A stretch of 64,000 nucleotides of DNA from DASZUK01 sp963844575 (GTDB taxonomy: Bacteria; Actinomycetota; Acidimicrobiia; Acidimicrobiales; RAAP-2), in contig CAWJOU010000005.1 in NCBI GenBank assembly GCA_963844575.1, forward strand, positions 1,054,001-1,118,000, in the 5' to 3' direction. Shown piece by piece: positions 1-7,677 of the stretch. The position numbers and the translations under genes are program-made. The notes under the pieces were generated by a model. That model did no database searches, was not told where the DNA came from, and worked only from the letters and a program-made list of their open reading frames with translations. Position 1 is the stretch's first letter, and each line of letters begins with the position of its first letter.

Positions 1-485
1 GCGACGGCGGGCCGGGCCTTCCACGTCGATCCGTCGCCTTCCAAGGCAGAGACGAGCGCGGCGTCGATCACGTCGTTCTCGAGCGCCCAGACGAGCAGGG
101 CGGAGACGAAACCGCCGTCCTGACCGGCGGTGTGCAGCTCCGGGTCGGTCGCCCGGGCCAGGACGACGTCCTGGGCGATCCCGGCGACCTCGTCGTCGGT
201 CCGCTCCCGGCCGAACAGGTGCTGGTCGATCTCCGGCTCCCACGTCCGGAACCTCGGGCACGCTCGCGTGCACAGCGTGCAGCCCTTGACGCCGTGGGTG
301 CAGTTGTCCGTCCCGCCTGTCTCGGCGACGTGGAACGGTTTGTACCGCCCGTCCGTGTCGTCGTAGCCGAGCACGTCGTACGGGCAGACGACGACACAGG
401 CCGAGCAGCCGGTGCACAGCCCGGACGTGACGACCTCTGTGTACAGGTGGGACCAGTGGAGCTTCTCGGGAGGCACGGGGCCCAC
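1..485 (-). CDS. Coenzyme F420 hydrogenase/dehydrogenase beta subunit-like ferredoxin protein (partial)
   Basis: The reverse strand is open from a GTG at 485 to the left edge, so about 161 N-terminal residues are visible and the C-terminus lies outside. Near residue 22 there is a 4Fe-4S cluster motif (GLCTGCSACVVVCP), and a second Cys group follows (NCTHGVKGCTLCTRACP). Then comes AGQDGGFVSALLVWALE, which resembles the start of the FrhB/FpoF flavin-binding domain. Proteins of this family pass electrons between ferredoxin-type clusters, FAD and F420 or other acceptors. An AAGGAGG lies 12 nt before the GTG. A second GTG three codons in is an alternative start. The substrate cannot be told from this fragment. 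Confidence 0.75.
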   Translation of the reverse strand, partial: MGPVPPEKLHWSHLYTEVVTSGLCTGCSACVVVCPYDVLGYDDTDGRYKPFHVAETGGTDNCTHGVKGCTLCTRACPRFRTWEPEIDQHLFGRERTDDEVAGIAQDVVLARATDPELHTAGQDGGFVSALLVWALENDVIDAALVSALEGDGSTWKARPAV

Positions 486-546
486 CCTATCGAGCGGCCT
501 CCTTCTGGCGCCGGGAATTCGTACCGTCGCCGCCGACGACCGGCTC

Positions 547-936
547 TCAGGGCTCGATGACGTCGAGCCCTTCGACCCTCGCCGCTTTTCGGAGGGCCTC
601 GTCGAACGTCGCCACCGCGCCACCATGGGTCAGGGCGGCCAGGAGGACGCAGCAGTCCGGCATCTTGAGCCGCGTCCGGGAGCGAAGCCACGCCAGCCGC
701 TCGATCGAGCCCTCGACGAACGGCGACTCGGTCACGCCGAGATCCTGGAGGATGACCTGCACCTCGTCCAACCGGCCGGCTCGGGCCGGTCCCACCATCG
801 TCTCGGCCAGGGTGAGCGTGTTGGCGCGCAGCTCCTGGCCGAACGCCTCGGCGATCACCCGCTCGGCGGCCTCGTGATGGGGATCGTCCTCGTCGAGGTA
901 GCCGATCATGACGGTGGCGTCGAGGACGACGGCCAT
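547..936 (-). CDS. VapC-type PIN-domain toxin
   Basis: This 129-residue protein has the PIN ribonuclease layout: an early acidic residue in VVLDATVMIGYLD, a central Glu in LAETMVG, and a C-terminal acidic pair around MPDCCVLLAAL and ATFDEAL. Family members are Mg-dependent endoribonucleases that cut tRNA or rRNA and are held inactive by their antitoxin. The ATG begins one base after the stop of the upstream antitoxin gene, so the two are probably translationally coupled. Family assignment is secure; the target RNA is unknown. Confidence 0.85.
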   Translation of the reverse strand: MAVVLDATVMIGYLDEDDPHHEAAERVIAEAFGQELRANTLTLAETMVGPARAGRLDEVQVILQDLGVTESPFVEGSIERLAWLRSRTRLKMPDCCVLLAALTHGGAVATFDEALRKAARVEGLDVIEP

Positions 937-937
937 C

Positions 938-1201
938 TCAGTCGGGCCACTCGTCGCGGAGCTTGGTCAGGTAGTCCTCTTCGAAGACGCCCGTCACGGC
1001 CCCACTGTGCCGGTGGACCAGCTCGAGCCACTTCGCCCGTTCGGTCCCATCCTTCTGCCTCGCCGCACGGTTCCCCTCCATCGCCAGGCGGACCAGCAGT
1101 TGTGACCGGCTCAGCCCGGGCCATCGCTGGGCGGCGGCATCGAGCGCCTCGGCGAGATCATCGGTCTCCGTGACGAAGTGACGCGGGCGCGTCGTCGGCA
1201 T
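938..1201 (-). CDS. Antitoxin of the first VapBC-like pair
   Basis: Small protein of 87 residues encoded directly before the PIN toxin. The N-terminus (MPTTRPRHFVTETDDLAEALDAA) followed by a helical stretch ending in a conserved-looking SRSQLLVRLAMEGN suggests a ribbon-helix-helix type DNA-binding antitoxin. I chose the ATG at 1201 rather than a longer upstream frame. TACGCT lies 6 nt before this ATG, there is no ribosome binding site, and the longer frame would run through the inverted repeat at 1215-1240. The function is inferred from gene order, size and pairing rather than a strong motif. Confidence 0.7.
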   Translation of the reverse strand: MPTTRPRHFVTETDDLAEALDAAAQRWPGLSRSQLLVRLAMEGNRAARQKDGTERAKWLELVHRHSGAVTGVFEEDYLTKLRDEWPD

Positions 1202-1214
1202 ACGATCAGCGTAG

Positions 1215-1240
1215 CACCTTGGACAAAGGTGTAACACCTT
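1215..1240. promoter_or_regulatory. Candidate VapB autoregulatory operator
   Basis: CACCTT-GGACA-AAGGTG (1215-1231) is a perfect 6-bp inverted repeat. A third half-site, CACCTTGGAC, follows at 1235. It sits just upstream of the -10-like TACGCT (1208-1213 on the reverse strand) that precedes the antitoxin ATG. A dimeric antitoxin binding here would block its own promoter. Inferred from position and symmetry. Confidence 0.5.
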
Positions 1241-1283
1241 GGACGACCGGCATGTTGGTGGCGTTCCGGTACGGTCGCCCGAC

Positions 1284-2094
1284 GTGCCGGAGATGCTGGA
1301 GGTCGAGTACTACCGCCGGCTGGCCGAGAAGGCGTTGTACCGTCCGGTCGCGGCCGTCGCGGTACCCGACCCACACGTGCTGCGGGGCCAGGTCCGGCCG
1401 GCCGCCCTCCGGAGGGTGCTGGTCGGGCGTTCGTTGGTGGCCGCCCGTCGACGGGGCAAGCTCCTGCTCCTCGACGTCGACGGCGGCCCGACGTTGGGCA
1501 TGCGGTTCGGGATGACCGGCGACCTCGTCCTCGACGACCAGCAGGCGATCGGGGAGCTGCTGTACGCGCCGGTCGGCTTCGGCCGCCAGTGGGTGCGGTT
1601 CGGGCTGCGGTTCGCCGACGGCGGATCGCTGCTGTTGCACGACCCCCGCCGGTTCGGACGGGTCGAGCTCGACCCGTCCGAGGAGCAGCTCGGTCCGGAC
1701 GCGGCGACGGTCACGCTGGCGCAGCTCCGGGCGGCGTTGGCCGTCCGGCGATCTCTATCCGGCCAGGCGGGTGGCGGCCCGCCGCTCAAGGCCCGGCTCC
1801 TGGACCAGTCCCACCTGGCCGGGCTCGGGAACCTGCTCGTCGACGAGATCCTGTGGCGGGCCGGCCTGTCGCCGCGACGGCCGTCGGGTTCGCTCAGCGA
1901 CGTGGAGCTCCGACGTCTGCACCGGCATATCCGGACCACCGTCGCCCGGCTGCTCGACCGAGGCGGCTCGCACACCGGGGACCTGATGGCCGAGCGACGA
2001 GTCGGCGGCCACTGCCCGAAGGACGGCACCGCGCTCGACGAGGGCGACGGTCGGCGGCCGGACGACCTACTGGTGCCCGGCCCACCAGCAGTGA
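1284..2094 (+). CDS. Fpg/Nei-family DNA glycosylase, frameshifted near its 3' end
   Basis: Base-excision repair enzyme for oxidised bases. The GTG at 1284 gives the family N-terminus with Pro2-Glu3 (VPEMLEVEYYRRL), where Pro2 is the catalytic amine after Met removal. ARRRGKLLLL supplies the conserved Lys and DPRRFGRVEL is typical. LAGLGNLLVDEILW is the helix-two-turn-helix. The zero frame reads through the end of the gene into antisense of the peroxiredoxin gene. Removing one G from the GGG at 2042-2044 restores a family-like ending, GGRTTYWCPAHQQ-stop at 2094, for 269 residues. The C-terminal zinc finger is degenerate: Cys, Asp, Cys, His replace four Cys. The frameshift removes the zinc-finger Arg, so a true mutation would probably inactivate the enzyme. 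Confidence 0.75.
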
Positions 2095-2158
2095 GCCCGG
2101 TCCACCAGCAGCGGGACAGTCGGCCCCGTCGACGGCAACCGAGATGTCGACGCCGGCG

Positions 2159-2626
2159 TCAGTTCGCGGTCAGCTCGTCGAGCACCTTCGCCGCGTGGCC
2201 GTCGGCCCGGACGTTGTACCAGGCCCGGCTGACCTTGCCCTTCTCGTCGACGAGGAACGTGGAGCGGATCGTGCCGATCGTCTTCTTGCCGTACATCGTC
2301 TTCTCGCCCCAGGCGCCGTAGGCCTCCATGACCTCGTGCTCGGGGTCGGAGAGCAGCGGGAACGTCAGGCCGTACTTCTCACGGAATTTCGTGTGCTTGG
2401 CCGCGCCGTCCGGCGAGATGCCGACCACCCGGGCTCCGGAGCGGCTGAACGCCTGCAGGTTCTCGTTGAACTGGCAGGCCTCTTTGGTGCAGCCGGGCGT
2501 GTCGTCCGCCGGGTAGAAGTAGACGACGACGGGTCCGCCGGCGAAGTCCTTCAACGAGACCGACGCCGCGTCCTGGTCCGGGAGCGTGAACGCCGGGGCC
2601 TTGTCGCCCGCCTCCAACCTGGCCAT
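2159..2626 (-). CDS. bcp: Thiol peroxidase of the Bcp/PrxQ peroxiredoxin family
   Basis: This 155-residue cytosolic protein reduces hydrogen and organic peroxides using thioredoxin. The peroxidatic Cys lies in PADDTPGCTKEAC, and the second Cys five residues later is the resolving Cys of the atypical 2-Cys subgroup. The Arg near residue 120 (TIRSTFLVDEKG) matches the family. The length is normal. An AGGAGG stands 7 nt before the ATG. The gene is convergent with the glycosylase gene and divergent from the helicase gene. Confidence 0.93.
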   Translation of the reverse strand: MARLEAGDKAPAFTLPDQDAASVSLKDFAGGPVVVYFYPADDTPGCTKEACQFNENLQAFSRSGARVVGISPDGAAKHTKFREKYGLTFPLLSDPEHEVMEAYGAWGEKTMYGKKTIGTIRSTFLVDEKGKVSRAWYNVRADGHAAKVLDELTAN

Positions 2627-2836
2627 CGTTGCCTCCTGGTGGTCTCGTGATTCGATGCGTTCCCGGTGATCGGCCGGCCGACCACGGGGCCACCGAGCTT
2701 GGCACAGCCGCCCCTTATACGCCTGGCCCGCCGGAAGCCCTGGTAAAATCCTGTTGACGACCGGGCTTTGGCTGGCGTCAGGGCCCTCCTTCCTCTCTTT
2801 CGTGGCGCCGGGTCCCGCCAGACGAGAGAGCAGGAA

Positions 2837-4057
2837 ATGACCGTAGACACCTACGAGACCGTCCGGAGCTTCGACTCCCTCGGTGTCGCCGAGCCGTTGA
2901 CGAAGATCCTGGCCGACCAGGGCATCACGACGGCCTTCCCGATCCAGGCCCTGACGATCGCCGACGCGCTGGCCGGCCGCGACGTCTGCGGCAAGGCGAA
3001 GACCGGTTCCGGCAAGACCCTGGCCTTCGGCCTGCCACTGCTCCAGCGGACGGCCGAGGCCCTAGCCGGCGAGGAGCCGTCGGGGGGGCACCCGGCCCGG
3101 CCGAACGCCCTGGTCCTGCTGCCGACCCGGGAGCTGGCCGTCCAGGTCCACGACGTCATGGCCCCGCTAGCCGAGGCGATCGGGCTCCGGGTGGCCGCGG
3201 TCTACGGCGGCGCCGACATCGACCGTCAGATCACCCGGCTGCGCAAGGGGGTCGACGTCATCATCGCCACCCCGGGCCGGCTGATCGACCTGGGCGACCG
3301 GGGCGAGCTGTCGGTGGCCGAGCTCGGCATCCTGGTGCTCGACGAGGCCGACCGGATGGCCGACATGGGCTTCATGCCCCAGGTCGAGTGGGTCCTCCGC
3401 CGGCTCGAGCGGCCCCACCAGACCCTCCTGTTCTCGGCCACCCTCGACGGCGCGGTCGACCGGCTCGTCAAGCGGTACCTGACCGACCCGGTCCACCACG
3501 AGGTCGCCTCCAGCACCCAGACGGTGGCGGCCATGGAGCACCGGTTCCTCCAGGTCCACCAGATGGACAAGGTGAAGGTGGCGGCGGCCATCTGCCGGCC
3601 CCACGACAAGGCCCTGGCGTTCGTCCGGACGAAGCGTGGCGCGGACCGGTTGGTCGAGCAGCTCGGCAAGGAGGGCGTGAAGGCCGCGGCCATCCACGGC
3701 GACCTCCGGCAGACCAACCGGGAGCGGGCGCTCGCCGACTTCTCTTCCGGCAAGCTCCCGGTGCTCGTCGCCACCGACGTCGCCGCCCGGGGGCTGCACA
3801 TCGACGGCGTCGACGTCGTCATCCACTACGACCCGCCGGAGGACCAGAAGGCGTACCTGCACCGCTCCGGCCGCACCGCCCGGGCCGGCTCGGCCGGGAT
3901 CGTCGCCACCCTCGTGCTGTGGAACCAGGTCGTCGAGGCCGAGGTCATCCAGCGCCGGCTGGGCCTGCGCATCCCGATCGTCGAGATCTTCTCGAACGAT
4001 CCTCGTCTGGCCGACTTGGCCGCCTGGGTGCCGTCGCCCGACGAGGGCGTGCTCTGA
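2837..4057 (+). CDS. DEAD-box ATP-dependent RNA helicase
   Basis: A 406-residue single-core RNA helicase without a long C-terminal tail, so close to the RhlE/short DeaD type. Motifs in order are: Q motif (FPIQALTI), Walker A (AKTGSGKT), PTRELA, TPGRLID, LDEADRMADMGF, SAT, the ARGLHIDGVD region and HRSGRTARAG. Such enzymes unwind short RNA duplexes in ribosome assembly or mRNA turnover. The ATG at 2837 follows AGCAGGAA, and the longer open frame upstream lacks a credible start. The preceding 210 bp hold the divergent promoters for this gene and bcp; the AT-rich patch near 2740-2760 is the best candidate. Confidence 0.92.
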   Translation: MTVDTYETVRSFDSLGVAEPLTKILADQGITTAFPIQALTIADALAGRDVCGKAKTGSGKTLAFGLPLLQRTAEALAGEEPSGGHPARPNALVLLPTRELAVQVHDVMAPLAEAIGLRVAAVYGGADIDRQITRLRKGVDVIIATPGRLIDLGDRGELSVAELGILVLDEADRMADMGFMPQVEWVLRRLERPHQTLLFSATLDGAVDRLVKRYLTDPVHHEVASSTQTVAAMEHRFLQVHQMDKVKVAAAICRPHDKALAFVRTKRGADRLVEQLGKEGVKAAAIHGDLRQTNRERALADFSSGKLPVLVATDVAARGLHIDGVDVVIHYDPPEDQKAYLHRSGRTARAGSAGIVATLVLWNQVVEAEVIQRRLGLRIPIVEIFSNDPRLADLAAWVPSPDEGVL

Positions 4058-4782
4058 TCGAGCCCTGGGCCCCCGGCGACGGGGTCGACCGGGTCCTCGT
4101 CGTCACGGCCCACCCGGACGACGTCGATTTCGGGGCCGCGGGTACGGTCGCCGCGTTCACCGACGCCGGGATCGACGTCGCCTACTGCATCGCCACCGAC
4201 GGTGAGGCCGGCGGTAGCGACCGGGACCTGCCGCGAGCGGCGATGGCCGCCGTCCGACGGGACGAGCAGCGGGCGGCCGCGGCGATCGTCGGCGTCACCG
4301 ACGTCACGTTCCTCGGTTACCCCGACGGCCGCTTGACGGCCAGCTTGGAGCTCCGCCGGGACATCAGCCGGGTGATCCGCCGCTTCCGGCCCCAGCGGGT
4401 GCTGGCCCAGTCGCCGGAGCGGAACTGGGACCGCGTCTTCGCCAGCCATCCGGACCACCTCGCGGCGGCCGAGGCGGCCGCCGACGCGGTCTATCCGGAC
4501 GCCCGGAACCCGTTCGCCCACCCCGAGCTGCTCGACGAGGGGCTCGAGCCGCACACCGTCGACGAGCTGTGGCTGATGGCCTTCCCCGAGCCGACCGTCT
4601 ACGTCGAGACGACGGCGACGTTCGACCGCAAGGTGGCGGCACTGCGGAGCCACCGCAGCCAGCTCACCGGCGAGATGGACGTCGAGAAGCTGCTCCGTGA
4701 GTGGTCGGCCGGCGTCGCCCAGTCGGCTGGCCTGCCCGACGGCCGCCTGGCCGAGGCCTTCCGCCGGGTCCAGGCGAGCTGA
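4054..4782 (+). CDS. PIG-L family zinc deacetylase
   Basis: A 242-residue LmbE/PIG-L type hydrolase. Members remove acetyl groups from GlcNAc-containing molecules; in actinomycetes this includes the mycothiol enzymes MshB and Mca. The metal site is visible as AHPDD near residue 20 and HPDH near residue 133. No ATG or GTG exists near the N-terminus in this frame. The best start is CTG at 4054, which overlaps the helicase stop as CTGA and has GAGG 7-8 nt upstream. The overlap implies translational coupling with the helicase. The exact substrate is not decided by sequence. Confidence 0.83.
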   Translation: MIEPWAPGDGVDRVLVVTAHPDDVDFGAAGTVAAFTDAGIDVAYCIATDGEAGGSDRDLPRAAMAAVRRDEQRAAAAIVGVTDVTFLGYPDGRLTASLELRRDISRVIRRFRPQRVLAQSPERNWDRVFASHPDHLAAAEAAADAVYPDARNPFAHPELLDEGLEPHTVDELWLMAFPEPTVYVETTATFDRKVAALRSHRSQLTGEMDVEKLLREWSAGVAQSAGLPDGRLAEAFRRVQAS

Positions 4783-4789
4783 GCGAACC

Positions 4790-4833
4790 CGCCAACTGCT
4801 TATCCAGCCAACTGCTTATCCAGCCAGTTGGCG
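4790..4833. terminator. Tandem 16-bp duplication with hairpin arms between convergent genes
   Basis: CCAACTGCTTATCCAG occurs twice back to back (4792-4807 and 4808-4823) and covers the aconitase stop codon. CGCCAACTG at 4790 pairs with CAGTTGGCG at 4825-4833, so a 9-bp stem can form with the duplication in the loop. It may serve as a bidirectional terminator. There is no T tract. Confidence 0.45.
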
Positions 4834-7569
4834 GAGCACGTAGGGCAGGATGCCCCGGTGCCGGTAGTACTCGGCCTCCATCGGCGTGTCGATCCGGACG
4901 CGGGCGGCGAACTCGGCGGTGCGGCCGTCCCCACCGGCCGCCCGCACCGTGACCTCCTTCGGCAGGGCGCCATCGTTGAGCGAGAGGAGGCCGGTGATCG
5001 AGAACGTCTCGTGCCCGGTCAGGCCGAGTGACGCCGCGGTCTCGCCGGCGGGGAACTGCAGCGGCAGCACGCCCATGCCGACGAGGTTGGACCGGTGGAT
5101 GCGCTCGTAGCTCTCCGCGACAACCGCTCGCACGCCGAGCAGCAGCGTCCCCTTGGCCGCCCAGTCCCGGCTCGACCCGGAGCCGTACTCCTTGCCGGCG
5201 AGGATGACGAGCGGGACGCCGTCGGCCTGGTACCGCATCGACGCGTCGTAGATCGACATCTCCTCACGGTCGGGCAGATGGAGCGTGACGCCACCCTCGG
5301 TGCCCGGCGCGAGCTGGTTGCGCAGGCGGACGTTGGCGAACGTCCCGCGCATCATCACCTCGTGGTTGCCGCGGCGGGCGCCGTAGGAGTTGAAGTCCTC
5401 GCGGGCGACGCCGTGTTCGGCGAGGTACTGCCCAGCCGGTGACGTCGGCTTGATCGAGCCGGCCGGCGAGATGTGGTCGGTCGTCACGCTGTCGCCGAGC
5501 CGCGCCAGCACCCGGGCACCGTCGATGTCGTCGACCGGCGCCGGTTCGGCCGCCGCGCTGTCGAAGTACGGCGCGTCGAAGAACGGCGGCTTCAGCACGT
5601 ACGTCGAGTCGCCGGCCCAGGCAAAGGTCTCACCCTCGGCGATCGTGACGGACCGCCAGAGCTCGTCGCCGTCGAAGACCGACGCGTAGCGGCGCCGGAA
5701 CTCCTCCGACGTCAGCGACGCCCGGATCGTTGCCGCGACCTCCTGGTCGCTCGGCCAGAGGTCGGCGAGCCGGACCGCGTGGCCCGCGGCGTCGGTGCCG
5801 ATCGGGTCGGTCGACAGGTCGATGTCCATCGTCCCGGCCAACGCGTAGGCGACGACGAGCGGCGGCGACGCCAGGTAGTTCATGCGCACGTCCGGGTGGA
5901 TGCGCCCTTCGAAGTTCCGGTTGCCCGACAGCACCGAGACGACCGAGAGGTCGTGCGCCTGCACCGTCTCCGACAGGCCTTCGAGCAGCGGACCGGAGTT
6001 GCCGATGCACGTCGTGCAGCCGAAGCCGACGAGGTAGAAGCCGAGCTGCTCGAGCGGCTCGATCAGGCCGGCCCGCTCCAGGTAGTCCATGACGACCCGC
6101 GAGCCGGGGGCGAGCGACGTCTTGACCCACGGCTTCGTCGCGAGTCCTCGCTCGACCGCCCGCTGGGCGAGCAGACCGGCGGCCACGAGCACCTGCGGGT
6201 TCGACGTGTTCGTGCAACTCGTGATGGCCGCGATGACGACGTCGCCATCGGCGAGCATGTGGGGGTCCCCGTCGGCGAGCGGACGGTCGGTGAGGGGAGG
6301 GGCACCGTCGGCTGCCGCCGCTGCATCACTGTCGGCTGGCGCCGAACGGGGCTCCCTTCCCAGTGCTTCGCGGAAGGCGCGGCCGGCACCGGCCAGCGAG
6401 ACGCGGTCCTGCGGCCGGGCCGGGCCGGCCAAGCTCGGGACGACCGTCGACAGGTCGAGCGCGACCGTCTCCGAGTAGACCGGCTCCTCGTCCGGCCGGT
6501 GCCAGAGGCCCTGCTCCTTGGCGTACGCCTCGACCAGCGCCAGGTGGTCCTCGTCGCGGCCGGTGAACCGCAGGTAGTCGATCGTCGCCTGGTCGATCGG
6601 AAAGATCGTGCACGTCGCCCCGTACTCGGGCGACATGTTGCCGATCGTCGCCCGGTTCTCGAGTGGCACCGCGGCGACGCCGGGCCCGAACGCCTCGACG
6701 AACTTGCCGACGACGCCGTGGCGACGGAGCAGCTCGGTGATCGTCAGCACGAGGTCGGTGGCCGTCGCACCCTCCGGCAGCTCGCCGTGGAGACGGAGGC
6801 CGACGACCGGCGGCAGCAGCATCGACAGCGGCTGGCCGAGCATCGCGGCCTCCGCCTCGATCCCGCCGACGCCCCAGCCGAGCACGCCGAGGCCGTTGAC
6901 CATCGTCGTGTGCGAGTCCGTGCCGACGAGCGTGTCGCAGAACGCCCGGTTGTCGTCGGTGGCGAAGACGACGCGGGACAGGTACTCCAGGTTGACCTGG
7001 TGGCAGATGCCCGTGCCCGGCGGCACGGCCCGTAACCCGTCGAACGAGCCTTGGGCCCACCGGAGGAGCTGGTACCGCTCCATGTTCCGCTCGTACTCGA
7101 TGCGGACGTTCTCGTCGTACGCGTCCGGCCGCCCCGACCGCTCGGCGATGACCGAGTGGTCGATGACCAGCTCGACCGGGACGAGCGGGTTGACCCGCTT
7201 CGGGTCGCCGCCGAGCGCGGCGAGCGCGTCGCGCATCGCCGCCAGGTCGACCACCGCGGGCACACCGGTGAAGTCCTGCATGAGCACACGTTCGGGCGAG
7301 AACGCGATCTCCTTGGCGTCGTCGCCGGCATTCGCCCCATGGGCCTGCGGGTGCTGGCCCCAGGCGGCTGCCGCCCCTACGTCGGCTGCCGCCACCCGGA
7401 GACCGTCCTCGTGGCGGAGCAGGTTCTCGAGCAGCACCTTGATGCTGTACGGCAGGTTGGCCGCGTCCGGCAGCGCGCTCAGGCGAAAGATCTCGAACTG
7501 CCGGTCCCCCACCGGGAGGGTCGAGCGGGCGCCGAAGCTGTCGGGATGCATACGGGAGTCTGAAGCCAT
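4816..7569 (-). CDS. acnA: Aconitate hydratase (AcnA type)
   Basis: TCA-cycle enzyme converting citrate to isocitrate through cis-aconitate; 917 residues, the usual size of the AcnA/IRP family. 4Fe-4S ligands lie in AITSCTNTSNP and GCTTCIGNSGP, with DSHTTMVNGLG and the C-terminal swivel domain (KEYGSGSSRDWAAKGT) also present. Two Ala/Asp/Gly-rich inserts, after LRVAAAD and before the Cys-containing segment, lengthen it slightly. I chose ATG 7569 (MASDSRMHPDSF); an in-frame ATG at 7668 lacks family similarity. CAGAAT lies 6 nt upstream of 7569, and GGGGC is only a weak ribosome binding site. Confidence 0.95.
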   Translation of the reverse strand: MASDSRMHPDSFGARSTLPVGDRQFEIFRLSALPDAANLPYSIKVLLENLLRHEDGLRVAAADVGAAAAWGQHPQAHGANAGDDAKEIAFSPERVLMQDFTGVPAVVDLAAMRDALAALGGDPKRVNPLVPVELVIDHSVIAERSGRPDAYDENVRIEYERNMERYQLLRWAQGSFDGLRAVPPGTGICHQVNLEYLSRVVFATDDNRAFCDTLVGTDSHTTMVNGLGVLGWGVGGIEAEAAMLGQPLSMLLPPVVGLRLHGELPEGATATDLVLTITELLRRHGVVGKFVEAFGPGVAAVPLENRATIGNMSPEYGATCTIFPIDQATIDYLRFTGRDEDHLALVEAYAKEQGLWHRPDEEPVYSETVALDLSTVVPSLAGPARPQDRVSLAGAGRAFREALGREPRSAPADSDAAAAADGAPPLTDRPLADGDPHMLADGDVVIAAITSCTNTSNPQVLVAAGLLAQRAVERGLATKPWVKTSLAPGSRVVMDYLERAGLIEPLEQLGFYLVGFGCTTCIGNSGPLLEGLSETVQAHDLSVVSVLSGNRNFEGRIHPDVRMNYLASPPLVVAYALAGTMDIDLSTDPIGTDAAGHAVRLADLWPSDQEVAATIRASLTSEEFRRRYASVFDGDELWRSVTIAEGETFAWAGDSTYVLKPPFFDAPYFDSAAAEPAPVDDIDGARVLARLGDSVTTDHISPAGSIKPTSPAGQYLAEHGVAREDFNSYGARRGNHEVMMRGTFANVRLRNQLAPGTEGGVTLHLPDREEMSIYDASMRYQADGVPLVILAGKEYGSGSSRDWAAKGTLLLGVRAVVAESYERIHRSNLVGMGVLPLQFPAGETAASLGLTGHETFSITGLLSLNDGALPKEVTVRAAGGDGRTAEFAARVRIDTPMEAEYYRHRGILPYVLRQLAG

Positions 7570-7677
7570 GTGCTCATTCTGCCCCTGCCGGCCGTCGTTG
7601 CCCACCCGGCCGGCGTCGGCATCCTGCCCGGCCGGGGTACCTGCGGGCGGTGGTCGGGTCTGCCACAATCGCTGACA

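Noticed and set aside
68..691. A 207-residue reverse-strand protein
   Set aside because: Its sequence is Arg/Ser/Pro-rich nonsense; the real gene there is the ferredoxin protein in another frame ending at the window edge.
2095..2158. Terminator between fpg and bcp
   Set aside because: Only a 6-bp CGTCGA/TCGACG pairing with a 14-nt loop is present, which is too weak to claim.
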